Source of the DNA: Paguma larvata
Taxonomy: Eukaryota > Chordata > Mammalia > Carnivora > Viverridae
Reading direction: 5' to 3'
Length of the DNA stretch: 64,000 bases
Assembly (NCBI GenBank): GCA_030068075.1
Contig: CM057825.1
Coordinates: forward strand, 80,615,123 to 80,679,122
The translations under genes were made by a program, and so were the position numbers. The notes under the pieces were generated by a model. It did not search any database and was not told the origin of the DNA. It was given only the letters and a program-made list of their open reading frames with translations. Position 1 is the stretch's first letter, and each line of letters opens with the position of its first letter. Positions 1 through 11,786 of the stretch are shown here, one piece after another.

Positions 1-104
1 CTGAAGAGACTTTAAATTGGTACATTGCCTAATAGTTAAAGTAGCTGATATAAAAGGACATGTATTGGATATCTCCTAATTGTCAGATGTAAATGTAACA
101 ATTC

Positions 105-245
105 TCTGTTATTTAATCCTATGAGGTAGGTATTATTATCCTCATTTCTTTTCTTTCTTTCTTTCTTTTTTGTTTTGATAAGGAAACTGAAATTCAGGTT
201 AAGTAATTTGCCCAAGATGTGCTCTGGAATTAAAGAAGGCCTCTC
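105..245 (-). mobile_element. MIR SINE fragment with an internal TTTC expansion
   Basis: Read on the minus strand this matches the core and 3' half of the ancient tRNA-derived SINE MIR: the complement of 'cccaag..ttacttaacct..gaa..cagtttcc' followed by the region giving 'ataataatacctacctcat'. A short TTTC tract (about 148-170) sits where MIR normally reads 'cattttacagatgagg', so the element has been expanded internally. It is old and inactive. Confidence 0.75.
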
Positions 246-1536
246 TATCTTTCTGCTACACCACACTCACTTGCGTGATTTGTAAGATTAATAATACTCA
301 AGTGAGAATTGAAATGGCATTTTCCTAAGGAAGAAGGTTAGAAGTCCAATGGTATTGCAGAAGGATGTCCAAATATCTGTATTTTGAACTTGTCTGCAGA
401 AACAGAAACCACCTGGTAACCAAAGGATATTTTCTGATTTAAAATCTCAGCAATATCACTGTTCTCTCTCATCTAGTGAGGGTCTTAGAAATAGATCTAT
501 CATCACACATGATGACCCCACCTAAGAAAGCACAGATTTTAATCTCACCATCATTTTAGAAATTGGCAATTTAAGGAAAAGGAACATAAGGGAGTGGAGG
601 ACAAGTTTCATTTTCACGTTAGGATATGCAGCTGAGCTGAGACACGATCAGTGACCAAAATTTGAGTCCTGCGGTTACTGCTGTGATGAAATCCTGTGGA
701 AAAGGGAGTTTCACTTCCAGACACAGATTGACCACCAACAGAACCAAGAAAACCCTTGCAATCATCTGCTGGTTTTTCTCTACCAAAGAAAATTGGCTAT
801 GGACCTTTTGCCAGAAGCCAGGGATGGAAATGTATACCTTCTGTGAGTTTGTGTTCCTAAGGCGATGGTGCTGGGGCTTCAAGAGTACCTTTTTAATAGG
901 GGTATTTTACACAGTGGTCTATTAATTAGTTTAGTTCAATAATTATGTACTGTGTCCTTGGCAATATGAGAATATCTCCATCATGCGTCAGCCAGAAGAT
1001 ACATGAAATGTAAATTCTTGTCTTTACGTACTATCTGCAGAGGAATATTTAGTTTAACTGTGCAGGGAAAAACACATACACATGACAAGCCACAAGACAG
1101 TCCCCCAACAATTGTTTGCTCAGCATCTACTATGCAAAAGGCACTAAGTCAGTTTCTCAGAATACTAGGTTCACAGGAAGAGAGGTTTCTGCCCTCCTCA
1201 TTTACAGTGTAGATGGGAAGACAGATGATTGAACGGTTATACCACGTGAGAATTACAGGAATAACTGCTACAAGCATTCAGAGAGGTTATGTTATTCTGG
1301 GTTGGTGGAAGAAAGCTTTAAGTAGAGGGTAGATATGAAGGTCAAAAATGCATGTTACCAAATATTTTTATTATCTTTCTTCTAGGTGGAAGAAATTTTC
1401 TAGTAGAAGGTGGGTATGGAATCATCAGGGCTTCTCACCAAATATTTCCATCTTCTTTCTTTATACTTTTCCCACCCTCTTTCAAGTTAGGCCTGGACGT
1501 TATAACTTGTTTTGGCCAAATAAAGCAAGATCGACG
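246..1536. other. Unclassified non-genic DNA
   Basis: I see no recognisable exon, RNA gene or interspersed repeat here. The short open frames around 619-925 overlap on both strands, begin at arbitrary ATGs and show no domain. An old decayed repeat below my recognition limit is possible. Confidence 0.4.
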
Positions 1537-1549
1537 TGTGTCACTTCTT

Positions 1550-2220
1550 TTTTTAAATTATTTTACTTTTCATTTTAATTCCAGTACAGGTAACATACAG
1601 TGTCATATTAGTTTCAAGTGTACAATATAGTAATTTGACAATTCTATACACTACTCAGTGCTCATCATGATATGTGTACTCTTAATCCCCTTCAGCTATT
1701 TCACCCACCATGCCCTCCACTTCCCCTCTGTGGGAAGTATCAGTTTGTTCTCTCTATTTAAGAAAGAACCATCAGTTTCTTCTCTCTTTTTAAGAGTCTG
1801 TTTTTTGTTTATCTCCTTTTGCTTTGTTCATTTGTTTCTTAAATTCCACACATGGGTAAAATCGTATGGTATTTGTCTTTCTCTGATTGACTTATTTCAT
1901 TTAGCATTATATGCTCTAGATCCATATACGTTGTTACAAATGGCAAGATTGCATTCTTTTTTATGACTGAGTGGTATTCCATTTATATATATACACACAC
2001 ATACATACACACCACTTCTTTTATTCATCTATCAATAGATACTTGGGCTGCTTCCATAGTTTGGCTATTGTAAATAATGCTGCAATAAACATGGAGGTGC
2101 ACATATCTTTTTGAATTCATATTTTCATATTCTTTGGGAAAATAGTAGTGAAATTACTGGGTCATATGATAATTCTATTTTTGAGGAAACTCCAAACTGT
2201 TTTTTACAATGACTACAATA
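1550..2220 (-). mobile_element. 5'-truncated LINE-1, 3' end (carnivore type)
   Basis: On the minus strand this is the end of L1 ORF2 followed by the 3' UTR; the forward text carries the complement of the 'YYSAI/VKKNAI' C-terminal region near 1945-1985 and a T-run at 1548-1555 that is the poly(A) tail. The insertion is bounded by a perfect 13-bp target-site duplication, TGTGTCACTTCTT, at 1537-1549 and 2221-2233. That fixes both ends and shows a 671-bp 5'-truncated copy made by target-primed reverse transcription. A TA/CA microsatellite (about 1985-2020) lies inside ORF2. Not coding now. Confidence 0.9.
1985..2020. repeat. TA/CA/TACA microsatellite
   Basis: Alternating TATATATA, CACACACA and TACATACA units inside the truncated L1. 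It probably grew from an AT-rich stretch of the L1 ORF2 end. Confidence 0.8.
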
Positions 2221-2530
2221 TGTGTCACTTCTTGCTGTTGCTTTAAGAGCCTCATGCTATTAACCACACCTTGTCACACTGGTGTGCTGATCCCCATACA
2301 CACATGTGTTGAGAGAAAGCCTCTGTCAGTCATGGTCCCCAAAGGACCATGATGAACAGAGCCCTGTAGCCTTGGTTTGAGTCCACTGAGATTCTGGCAT
2401 TAAGTGTTTCTGTAGCCCATTCTGACTATTCCATTCATTTACATTTTTTTATGAAGATTTATTGAGAAATTCTAAGCATTATGCTTAGGTGCTAGGAATA
2501 AATCATAGAAAAATACATATAAAGTTTTTT

Positions 2531-2745
2531 TCTTTTTTTCAATTTTTTAATGTTTATTTTTGAGAGAGAGACAGAATCCAAGTGGGGGAGGGGCAGAGAG
2601 AGAGGGAGACACAGAATCTGAAGCAGGCTCCAGGATCTGAGTTGTCAGCACAGAGCCTGATGCGAGACTTGAACTTACTAACTGTGGGATCATGACTTGA
2701 GCCGAAGTTGGACACTTAACGAATTGAGCCACCCAGGCACTCTAG
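2531..2745 (-). mobile_element. Carnivore tRNA-Lys-derived SINE (felid CAN-SINE)
   Basis: The minus-strand reading has the tRNA-derived head (complement of 'ccacccaggcac' at 2730), the 'cttcggctcaag' segment, the CT-rich body and an A-rich tail at 2531-2560. The flanks share about eight bases, AGTTTTTT, at 2523-2530 and 2746-2753, compatible with a target-site duplication although low in complexity. It is inserted in the 3' part of the L2. Several differences from the felid consensus suggest it is not among the newest copies. Confidence 0.9.
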
Positions 2746-2931
2746 AGTTTTTTCTCTTCTTTTAGAGCTTATATTCTAGTTGCATGGAGGCTAGGAGATG
2801 GAGTTGTATGCAAATGATAAAAAAACAAGTAAAAACATAATTAGATTTTGATTATGATAACTCTTACTGTCGGTGAGATAGAGAATGCCTTTTTAATAGG
2901 GAATATTTCAGACAGGGTAGTCGAAAAATAT

Positions 2932-3000
2932 CTCTCAGAGAAGGTGATATCAGGATCACCTTCTCTGAGAGGTATTGATGAGGAAGGTATTGATGAGGAA
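2932..3000. repeat. Perfect 17-bp inverted repeat followed by a 15-bp tandem duplication
   Basis: Arm 2932-2948 (CTCTCAGAGAAGGTGAT) is the exact reverse complement of 2955-2971, with a 6-base loop (ATCAGG). The right arm runs directly into two exact 15-base copies of GGTATTGATGAGGAA at 2971-2985 and 2986-3000. Both lie in an L2 region whose usual text holds only one copy of the 'tctctgagaaggtgat' motif. The second, inverted copy is therefore a secondary change in this locus. Confidence 0.9.
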
Positions 3001-4248
3001 GAATCAACATGAGAAAACTCAGCAGAGAGCATTCCTGAAGGAGAAAACAGAGAAAAACTCTGAGGTCAAGAAAAAGTTGGCTTAGATGGGCAATAGAAGA
3101 AGACCAGTATGGTTTAAATGAGGTGTTTATAAAAAGGTGAATGTGGTACCAATTGAGATCAGAGAGTCAAGAGCCAGTGTGGTACACTTCAATAAGGAGT
3201 TTTGAATTTTAGCTTAGATAAATATGGGAGGTCATTGCCATATTTTATACAAGAGTGATCCCATTTATCTGTTAAAAAGACCACTCTTCTCTGGGAGAAA
3301 GCTGAGCATAGATATAGGAAAGCTGCTTAGCGAACTATTACAACATTTCAGAAAAGTGATTTTGGGGATTTGGTCTAGGGTGGCAGCAGTGGAGATGGGG
3401 AGAATTGGGCATATTTGAGATATACTTTGCTGTATAATGCACAGGATTTGCTGATGGATTGAATGTGGGTCGATATTAAGAGTGGTGGCTAAATTTTTGG
3501 TTTGAGTTAAATAAATAGTATCATTTACCAAGAGAGGGAGAATTGGAGTAGAAACAAGAAGGAAATGGGAGAGGTGAAGTAAGAGTTCTGTTTAGGTAAG
3601 TGTAATGTGCATAATAGGTATCCAAGTTAGGTTACTAAGACAGAGCCTGGGGCTTAAAGTGGATGTTAAGCCTGGAGGGAAAATAAAGAGTCCCCAACAA
3701 ACAGATAGCATCTAAAGCCACGTGTGTTGATAAGATCATCTAGGGAATATCTGCAGATAGTAAGAGAAGAGCCTAAGGCTGAATCCCTGCACACTCCCAA
3801 ATTTAGAAGCCGAGGAGAGAGTCATGATGGAAGACTAGGAATGAGTTACCCATAGGGTAAGAAAAAAAGTAGCAGTATGGAGTGCTGGAAACCAAGAGAA
3901 GAAAAGTTAAGAAGGGAGGAATGGTTAGACATATCGACTGCTACCAAGGGTTTGGTGAGATGAGACGGATCTTTTCACTGATTTTGGCACAGAGCTGGTT
4001 CTTAGTAAATTTAAAAGAGCAAATTCAGTGGAGCTGGGCGCTAGGTTGCGTGGGGTTGAAGAGGGAATGCATACGAAGTGAAAAAGTAGAGAAGTTGTAT
4101 GTAGAGAAGTTGTAAAAGCCGGCAAGGAAGTGGTCTGATTGATAGATGGTGGGTAGATGAGGTGCATGTGGGTCAAAGGAGATTTTTTTTAATTCATTTT
4201 TACAGAGAAGAGGTTTTGAAGCATGTTGTATGGTAATGGGGATGAATC

Positions 4249-4314
4249 AGGGGAGGGAAGGAAAGGAGGAGGGAGGGAAGGGAGAGAGGAGGAAGGAGAA
4301 GGAGGAGAGGAAGG
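4249..4314. repeat. 66-nt uninterrupted purine tract
   Basis: From 4249 to 4314 every base on the plus strand is A or G, mainly GGA/GGGA units. It overlaps the upstream end of the L2. Such tracts can form triplex structures, but no strict mirror symmetry is visible. Confidence 0.85.
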
Positions 4315-4340
4315 TGAAGACTCTAAGTTTGAAGTGGTTG

Positions 4341-5289
4341 AAAGCTTGTAGAGTTATGAATACCAGTAGAAAACAAGGCATTGACTTCGACCTCAGTGGG
4401 TGATTAGAATTTGTGTGGACAGAGAGAAGTGGTACCATCATTAGCATAGGTGTATTTGTGGTATTTAAGATGGTATTTTGGTGAAAAAAATTGGTATGAT
4501 TGATTAAAGCCATGGCTTTATTAGAGAAATGGTACAACTAAAATTGGAAATATCTAATACAACTGGGGACTCAGAAAGAAAGCTCACTTAGTGCAGGAGT
4601 CTGTACTACCACTGCTTTGGCGGCATCTGGCTTCTGCTCAAGGTGAGGGTGGATCGCAAAGACACTTATATCTGAACTAGCTTTGGAAATTCATTATTTA
4701 GGCCACAAGAAGCCAGAGTGCATTTTAGAGTGGGGGTGCTTGATGAAAACAGTATTTTAAGCAGCTTGCCAAGGAAGGAGCATTTAGGAGGACTGAAGCA
4801 GGAAGGCTGTGGAAGTGGAGAGTCCAGGTGGGAGGTCTGGGGGACAGAGAGCAACAGCGTGGTGGTACCGGGATTGCAGAGGAAGGGAGGCAACGTGGCA
4901 GATAGCATTAAAGGCTGCAAGAGGAAGCATTTAAGATGGTTGATTTCTGTGAGGAAGTGTGAGTAAGGGGTGACAGCATATATTTTTAAGCTTGGAGAAG
5001 TTGTGAATAGAACAGGGTAAGTTAGAGATATGGAACTGAGGTTGGGGGTAATTCTCTTATGAGTGATTTTTTGAGCTAGTGAGATTAGATGAATGTGTAT
5101 AGAGAAAGTATGGACAGAGGAAAGCAGGACATAGAGAGAAAGAAGAATGAGGGAAGAAGACAAAAAAGAGCAGTGGAATACAAAATAGAGTTTCAATAAG
5201 AAAGTGTTCCTTGGGATTGAATGCAACACAGAGGTAATTCAGCTGGTGTTGATGATTGCGAATGCTGTACCTGCTTAGCTTCTGAAGTA
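4341..5289. other. Unclassified purine-biased DNA, possibly decayed L2
   Basis: The stretch keeps the GA bias of the neighbouring L2, and I cannot place it in any family. Its minus strand holds the longest open frame of the window (5229 to 4666, 187 codons). The predicted chain is dominated by Leu, Ser, Phe and Pro, as expected from translating CT-rich DNA, and has no domain, signal peptide logic or codon pattern that I trust. Confidence 0.35.
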
Positions 5290-5410
5290 CTTTCACAGTG
5301 TTTCATTTCATTTACAAGTTTTAGGTGTTCTTAGTAATTCTCAGAGGTAGGGAGACGGTCAGCATTCTCACTGTCAGAAAAAAGACTTGTTGAAGGTCGC
5401 ATGACAGCTT
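5290..5410 (-). mobile_element. MIR fragment
   Basis: Weak similarity to the MIR core in reverse orientation: 'ttctcagaggtagg', then 'ttgttgaaggtcgcatgacagc', corresponding to 'cccaaggtcacacagc'. Confidence 0.5.
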
Positions 5411-5422
5411 CCATAGAGCTCT

Positions 5423-5604
5423 GGGTCTCAAAGTGAGGCCCCTCGTGTAGTGACAGCAGCCTCACCTGGTAACTTGGAAATGCAGATTATTGGACCTCAT
5501 TCCATACCAACTGAATCAGACACAATGGGGTTGGAGCCCAGCAGTCAGTGCTCTAACAGGCTTTCCAGGAAATTCTGATGCACGCTAAACTTGGGAACCA
5601 CCAG
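5423..5604 (+). mobile_element. MER5A-type hAT (Charlie) element
   Basis: The near full-length non-autonomous DNA transposon is recognisable from its body: 'tcacctggtaacttggaaatgcagatt', the central 'ctgaatcagacacaatggggttggagcccagcagtc' and the ending 'aattctgatgcacgctaaacttgggaaccacca'. The terminal 'gtctcaaagtgagg' and 'gggaaccacc' are the decayed inverted ends. About 180 bp, the usual length for this family. Confidence 0.85.
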
Positions 5605-7284
5605 CTTCCATATAACAAGCACATGGCAGAAGGAAGACAGATGCCAGAGGGTTAAGGAGTGAATGGGAAGTAAGCAAGGAAGGCAGCTGCAGTGGTTACT
5701 TTCCCCAGCTAGGTCTGACCTCATTTCCTCCGCTTGTGGTTGGAGGGTGCTCATTCAGGACCTCTGGATTCTGCTTTTTCAGTACCATCTTGACTTGCAT
5801 TTGACCATAAATTGCTTTGTTAATGCATTTGTCCAGTGTAATTGTATTTGTGGGAGTAGGGATTTTTTAAAATTAAAAATCAGATTTTATTAGTGTAAGC
5901 AGAACCACATATATATATGTTCTCACAGTGCTTAACATGGTGATCCACACTCCATGATTTCTTAATAGAGACTCATTAACTTCTTCATGCATTTGCATAC
6001 TACAATATCCAGGCATGATCGTGCTATGGTATTTAGGAGAAACATGAAAACAGACTGATGGAGCAGTCTGAAGTGATAAGGGCCTAAACAAGGATATTCG
6101 ATGGTCTTGAGGATCTTTGGAGAAAGTTGAAGAGTAGGACCTACGAGAGTTGGTTGATAAGAGATGATTGTTCATTTGGCACAGGTTAATCAATTAGCAT
6201 AGTGCTAGTTCAAGGAGGGGAATTAAGAGAACTTTTCCCTTTAACAATTTGGTGTTCTTTAAAGAACGATAAGCGTGTTTAACGTAAATGTTTTCTGCCT
6301 CTGCCCCTGTTTATCAGTAATGCTTTCCCTTGCCCCAGTGTCAAAATAGAGAGCTCACTTTTTGACTTATATGACCGGCTACTGATCCATTGAACCCCTT
6401 TCCTCCTTGGCATCAATTTACTTTCTAACTTTGTTGGGTCCAGGCTCTAGCTGGGAAGTTCCTTACCTATTTAGGGTCTAACATATCTGTGTTCTTCTCT
6501 CTCTTTGTGGACATGATTCTTCATCACTTAGGCTTAATGTCTTCGGGTGTTGTTTATGGCTCAAGGAAGGAAGTAAACAGATTCTGAAAGTGTAATGTCT
6601 GTGTATCAGTTGTTTTTCCTTCTATTTTGGTCAGGCATGTCTTCCACAGTCCTAGGGGTCAGTCGGGGTAGGAAACACCACATTTCCTAGTCCTCAAATA
6701 ACTCCTGCCTGAGACAATTCTTGATTGACTTTATAGGAAAAAAAAAAAAACCCTCAAAAAATGCTTTTGGCAATCTGCGATAGGACAGATGGAAATGTGC
6801 CTGGCAGGGTTTGATGTTCTAGGATGAAGTTTCCATCATCTTTTGTCTAGTCACAGAAGGTACTTTGGAGTAAGGAAAGTAAAACTGAGTTTGATGTGGG
6901 CTCATTTGGCTAGATATATGCTAGTCGGACATGTAAGTTTTTGGCATGGGTGTCTAGTGTTTTCTGCAGTGAATGGGGAACTGAGTGAGCATTTGATGAA
7001 GAAAACATAAGACCTCAACAATTGCAGCAATGGAAAGAAAACATTAAAATAGGAAATTAAAATCCACACATGTGTCTGTGAGTATCTGTAAGTGTAGACA
7101 AAAACAGGTTTACGGGCCAGACTAGACTAAACTTAAGGAAAGATCTAGGTTAGATCAACTAAGCAATTGAATACAATTGGCAGGTTTACTGAGCTTAGGG
7201 GCTGAGCAAAGGTGTTCTGCAGTTTGTATTTTTGATGTGTGTTGTTAATTAATTAAATTCATGCAGACTTCCTGTGAAGTGAGT
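5605..7284. other. Unclassified non-genic DNA
   Basis: About 1.7 kb without an exon, RNA gene or interspersed repeat that I can identify. A short poly(A) run at 6739-6752 is not attached to a recognisable retrocopy. Confidence 0.4.
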
Positions 7285-7365
7285 CAGTGTTCCTCATTTC
7301 ACGTGTGAGGAAACAAGGGCAGAAAGGATAAATAACTTGCCATTTTGCCAACCAGTAGCATCACC
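7285..7365 (-). mobile_element. MIR core fragment
   Basis: 'tcatttcacgtgtgaggaaac' followed by 'agaaaggataaataacttgcc' is the reverse complement of the MIR core. Short and diverged. Confidence 0.6.
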
Positions 7366-8799
7366 CTAGCCATATCGCTAGAATTTCCAATGGGGTTTTA
7401 AAGAAAGACCTTAATTTCAAATTAGTCTGGGTTCATGTAAGGCCACTTAAATGAAATTTTCATGTCTGTGAAGTCACTCACTTGGTCCTGCTTCAGAGGT
7501 AGATGATGGTCAGTAAGAGTCTACTTGGAAAGTGTGGGGATTTTAAGTACTTCCCATGGTGACTTAAATTAGCACTTGTCTTGCTTTCTTAGTATAAACT
7601 TGCCATCCCTGAGTGCCACTTATGTGCTATACAGAACAAAGAGCAAGCTTGCTAGAAAATTAATTAATTCAATAACTGGTGGCAAAGGACCTTGAAAATT
7701 TGCCAGACCAGCAGCCCAGTGTGATTTGTAGCAACAGAACCAAAAAATACCTGAGGAATGAGTTTCATGTTTATTTTTTGGGTACAGTGGTAATCAGCAA
7801 TAAGAGAAAGTGGCCAGCGAAAGTAAAGGTTATGGATTCAGTTATTCTCTTACATGATGGGAGTTCTCTGTGTGGAGTAACCCCCTACACAAGATAGAGC
7901 ACTTGGTGTGTTGGTAGAGGAGCAAAGTAAACAGATTGTTACGGGACAGCTAACTGTGCTTTGGAAGCCTGAATCAATCCACATAGATTAGTGCGGTCAG
8001 TGTGCCTCCTTAAGCAAACTGTGCAGACAGGGCACAGAAACCATAGAGTCTGCACATGGAAAAGGGGTTTAGGAAACATCCAGGACTTTGAAGGATAAGA
8101 TGTTACCTATGGGCAGTGGTGGTGGGGCAGCTGGGAAGGAGGAGAATGAAAGTCCGGTATTAGGTTAAAGAGAGATCCTCCTGGAAGATGGGAATGCTTA
8201 GGCTCGTGGGCAGTGGAAGATTCCAGTTGTATGCCTCATTCCATAATCTGTAAATGGGTTATTACTCTTGCATTTTGCCAGTGGGAAAGGGAACTAATTA
8301 ATTAGAGGAACAGGGGATCTTACAGTATTGGGACATTTTGAATTTCAATGGAGAAGTTGTCAAAGTGTTTCAGAATGAGTCAGAAGGAGCTAAATGTTTA
8401 GGGGTGCATGGTTTGCGAGTGTATGATTCATAAGGGGAATTTTGTGTGCTAAAGATATCATGGAGTAAGTGGGCTTTCCTTTTTTTTTTTTAATAGCAAA
8501 ACTCTAATATGATGTGATTATATTCAGGGAGCTATGTCTTAAAAATCTGAAACTTAAATAATTTTCTAGATAAATTGTAATATGGTAAGTTCTTAGAATG
8601 ACTTTTCTTAAATGAATCTTGATTAAAAATATCAGCAGGTATTGAATGACCGCATAAAAAACATCATGTCAAGTTCTTAAAGGGCTTCAGAAAGAATATT
8701 TATTAATATTAATTAAAGATTTATTCAAAATATATCAAGATATATCAAAGATATACCAAAATACCCAAAGATTGTTGTACTCTTTATTTCTCTAAACTC
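7366..8799. other. Unclassified non-genic DNA
   Basis: AT-rich sequence with no recognised gene or repeat. The region around 8730-8760 has several near-repeats of 'atatatcaaagatatacc', too short to call an array. Confidence 0.4.
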
Positions 8800-9040
8800 T
8801 TTCCGGGGATCTGTTTTATACGGGAATAATCCAAATATGGAAAAAGTCAATGTGCCAAGATATTGATTAACATATTATTTTCAATAGTGAAATAGAAATA
8901 AATATTCAAAATTACAACACCCATTTGATAAAGCGTGCTGTTTATGTTCAAATAATATTAATAAAATGACGGTAATATAGGCTATATGAGGAATATGGAA
9001 AAAAGCATATAAACTTATGTTACATGGAAAGAAAAATAAG
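8800..9040 (+). mobile_element. Probable old LINE-1 ORF2-end fragment
   Basis: The sequence 'caaatatggaaaaagtcaatgtgcc..gattaacatatt' and 'aaaagcatataaacttatgttacatgg' resembles the stretch of old L1 ORF2 that describes the last codons and the start of the 3' UTR. Divergence is high, so the assignment is tentative. Confidence 0.35.
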
Positions 9041-9044
9041 AATA

Positions 9045-9250
9045 ACTAACATTTACTTATCATCCATTAGGTATTATCTCTGTTTTCAGTCCTTTAAATG
9101 TTTTAACTCACTTGATTATCACTACAATCTTAAGTGGTGGTTATTATTATCACCCTCATTTTGCAAATGGAAGAACTAAGAAAGGTTATGTAATTTTCCA
9201 AGGTTACACAGCTAGAAAGAAGTAGAGCCAACTGGCCCCAGAGACAGGCA
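9045..9250 (-). mobile_element. MIR SINE, nearly full core
   Basis: The reverse complement shows the MIR order: 'gttacacagctagaaagaa' (9203), 'aaaggttatgtaattttccaagg', 'ccctcattttgcaaatggaagaac' and the 3' segment up to 'ttaggtattatctctg'. One of the best MIR copies in the window. Confidence 0.85.
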
Positions 9251-9714
9251 TAAAACTGTATCTACTCTATGATTAAAACTATTTATAAAGCATATACGAA
9301 GAGAGAATATGTTGATTTTCAAGAGTGAAAACACTTCTTATATGTAACTATATTTCTGCAGGGCGGTTAGCTTCTGTGGTCGTCTATTTAAGTAGCCATG
9401 TAAATGAACATGATCTCATTAAGGCTCAAAGGACTGAATGGGATGTGTGGCTCCGTTTGGGAACACATGCAGTCCTTCTCCTGGTACTGTGCGGGTAACC
9501 TACAGTAATAGTGTTAGCGAAAGCTCACCATTTCTTTTCTCTCTTGTGAATCTGGTTACACACAACTGGAGACCAGAAGAGGTGGCTGATGTTGGTGTGG
9601 ATAGAGCCAAGTACAGCTCTGCCAGGTGGTACTACCCTTGGCGCACATTGTGGATGCCAAATTTCAGACTCACATGAGACTATCTTATTACTACGTGACA
9701 TTTGATTGCAATTT

Positions 9715-9830
9715 ACAGTTCACCCATCATTTTCATCATCTCATTTGATCTTCACAAAAAGATTACCTTTCTTTTGCAGATGGAGAAAGTGAGATTCAAA
9801 GAGAAATCAAATTGCAAAGCCTGAATCCAA
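9715..9830 (-). mobile_element. MIR-like fragment
   Basis: 'tcatctcatttgatcttcac' and 'tttcttttgcagatggagaaagtgagattc' fit the reverse-complement MIR core. Partial match. Confidence 0.55.
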
Positions 9831-9859
9831 ACTCTACTCTTCTACTCTTTTACGCCAAG

Positions 9860-10350
9860 ATGTGATCTTGCCTTGTATATATGCATATATACCTATAACC
9901 TCATAGTCCTGTATGTATGTATCTGTCTTCTATCTAAATTCTCTGCAACTTGCTCTTCTCACTTAATACTATATCATATACATCTCTCCAAGCTAAGATG
10001 TGAATCCGACTTGTTCTTTGAGGAGCTGCATAATAACCTGCCCCATATGGATGCATCTTAGTCTATTCAACCATTCCATTCTTGTGGACATGAAGGTGGT
10101 TGCGAGCTTTTGCCCTCGCAAACACAACTGCAATAAACATCCTAGTATGTATGTCCTCATGTACTGGTACTTTAATTTTTACAGGGTTGATTCCCAGAAG
10201 TAAAATTGCTGAGTCAAAGGATATATGCTTTTAAAATTTTAATATATCGTGTCAGATTCCTCTCCAAAAGGCTGGGCCAAACACTTTTCCACTATGATGT
10301 CTGGAAGTGCCTGCTTGTCTGCACCCTCATCAGCCCTGGGAGTTGTCACT
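9860..10350 (-). mobile_element. Old LINE-1 (L1M-type), ORF2 end
   Basis: The forward text 'ttctttgaggagctgcataataacc' is followed by 'ttcttgtggacatgaaggtgg', 'ctgcaataaacatcct', 'ttcccagaagtaaaattgctgagtcaaagg' and 'tgcctgcttgtctgcaccctcatc', the reverse complement of the C-terminal end of an ancient L1 ORF2. Heavily mutated. Confidence 0.8.
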
Positions 10351-11726
10351 CTAGTCTCTTACAGAAGAAACCCTGACTATAATTCTAGGCCTCTGTCTTT
10401 TCAATTAAGATGTCTCAAATAACAGAGACTTTGGGCAGATTTTTAAGGAATAATTATCTTTAGGTGATTATACACAATCTAATAGGCTTGGGTTCTGTTA
10501 GGAGGCTGTTTTTGGCCTCAGCCATTGCTTTGTTATACACACAACATATCAATAAATAATAACCATTATGGTCAAACATTAGAGTTGACAGTGTAGTAAC
10601 TTATGAACAAATCTCCTCATTAGCAGCACTATTATTTTAGTGTTTGCAGCAATCTAGTAGTCACAGCTAAGTTGAAACAAGAGCCATTATGGATGTAAGA
10701 CATTTTTAGCTCATTTACTCTGAACTCACTTTGCATACAAGAGCACTTGGCCCGCGCCATATGGTGTAATGTCAGAAGAAGATGCAATTGGAAGTGAAGA
10801 GGAATAGGACCTCTTCGATGTGAGAGTGCATTATCATGTACTTGGATGCTTGTGGCTTTAGAACTGAGTTAACAATTGTTTCTGAACAGATTCAGATTTT
10901 AATTCCATCTGATTGACCCACATATATTTTTGCTGTTGAAATGGAGGGGCTACTGTCCTAATGTATTTACTTATGTTGGGATGTGTTTGTTGATGACTCA
11001 AGAGTTGGAATTGTGACATTGTATCACTGCCCTTAATTTCCCCTTCTAAAAATTTTTGTTGCTATCTCACAAGCTGAGGTTGGGGAGTTCATTAATTTGG
11101 TTGAGTTCTGATAGGGTGGCCTTTAGCTAGCTGGCAGCCATTTTCTTTTTTTTTTTCAGTAACAGCACCTTGATTTCATTCTGGGGAACCTCCCTCCCCA
11201 GAACCTCCCTCCTTCACTCCAAGGATGAGGCTCACATTCTACTAGCGCCTCCCTCCACCCCACATCTAGTATAGCCTCCCTCAGTGTATGGTTCATCCAG
11301 TGAGAGGCATGTAACCTGGTCCAGGACAATGACACTCAATTCTGAGACACTTGTTAGGATTAGAGGGAAGAGACAATCCCTCTCTGCAATGATTGCTAGC
11401 TCTGAGCTGAGGTAAGCCTGAACCACAAATCTCTGAGAGGATGGAGTCTACTTGAGAATGAAGACAACTCAGAGGTCTGCCAAGAGGTGGAAAGAACTTG
11501 AGTCCTGAGGACGTATTTGAGTTTCTGGTTCAGGGTTCTGTGGACTTTACCAGTTTGTTAGCCTCCCTTTCCTAGTTTTAACTTGAACCCCTTTGAGTTG
11601 AGCAATTCTTTTTCTCATATCCAGTTGCATTCTAAATGATTTTGGTTTTTAAATTGTTTTGATTTTTCTACTGCATTATTTGTATGATTTTTCGATGGCT
11701 TCACTGTTTCACTGCATAACCAGTGA
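10351..11726. other. Unclassified non-genic DNA
   Basis: I identify no exon, RNA gene or mobile element in this 1.4-kb stretch. Confidence 0.4.
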
Positions 11727-11786
11727 CATATATACATATGTGTACATATATATATATACATATATATGCATATGTATGCATATATG
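11727..11786. repeat. TA/TACA/TATG microsatellite
   Basis: A run of alternating ATATAC, ATATATAT and TATGCATA units that ends directly against the A-tail side of the next SINE. Confidence 0.85.

Larger units (their letters stand above)
2430..4340 (-). mobile_element. Ancient LINE-2 (L2), reverse-transcriptase region to 3' end
   Basis: The forward strand is purine-rich and collinear with the reverse complement of L2. It starts with the 3' end ('ttattgagaaattc..gcttaggtgctagg', about 2455-2500), passes the repeat's 'ttgctgatggattgaatgtggg' (3449) and 'gataagatcatctaggga' (3730), and reaches the 'ggtaatggggatgaatca' segment near 4230. Minus-strand frames between 3265 and 4176 still give L2 reverse-transcriptase-like peptides (for example ISTAATLDQ near 3390) broken by stops. 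A SINE interrupts it at 2531-2745. The upstream end, after about 4250, is poorly defined. This is a molecular fossil without coding function. Confidence 0.8.

Noticed and set aside
4505..4520. 16-bp perfect palindrome TAAAGCCATGGCTTTA (and a second 16-mer at 39172-39187)
   Set aside because: About one perfect 16-mer palindrome is expected by chance in 64 kb, and neither shows further structure.
4666..5229. Longest open frame (187 codons, minus strand)
   Set aside because: Its composition is what CT-rich DNA gives in this frame (Leu, Ser, Phe, Pro). There is no domain, no conserved motif, and L2-like purine-biased DNA surrounds it.
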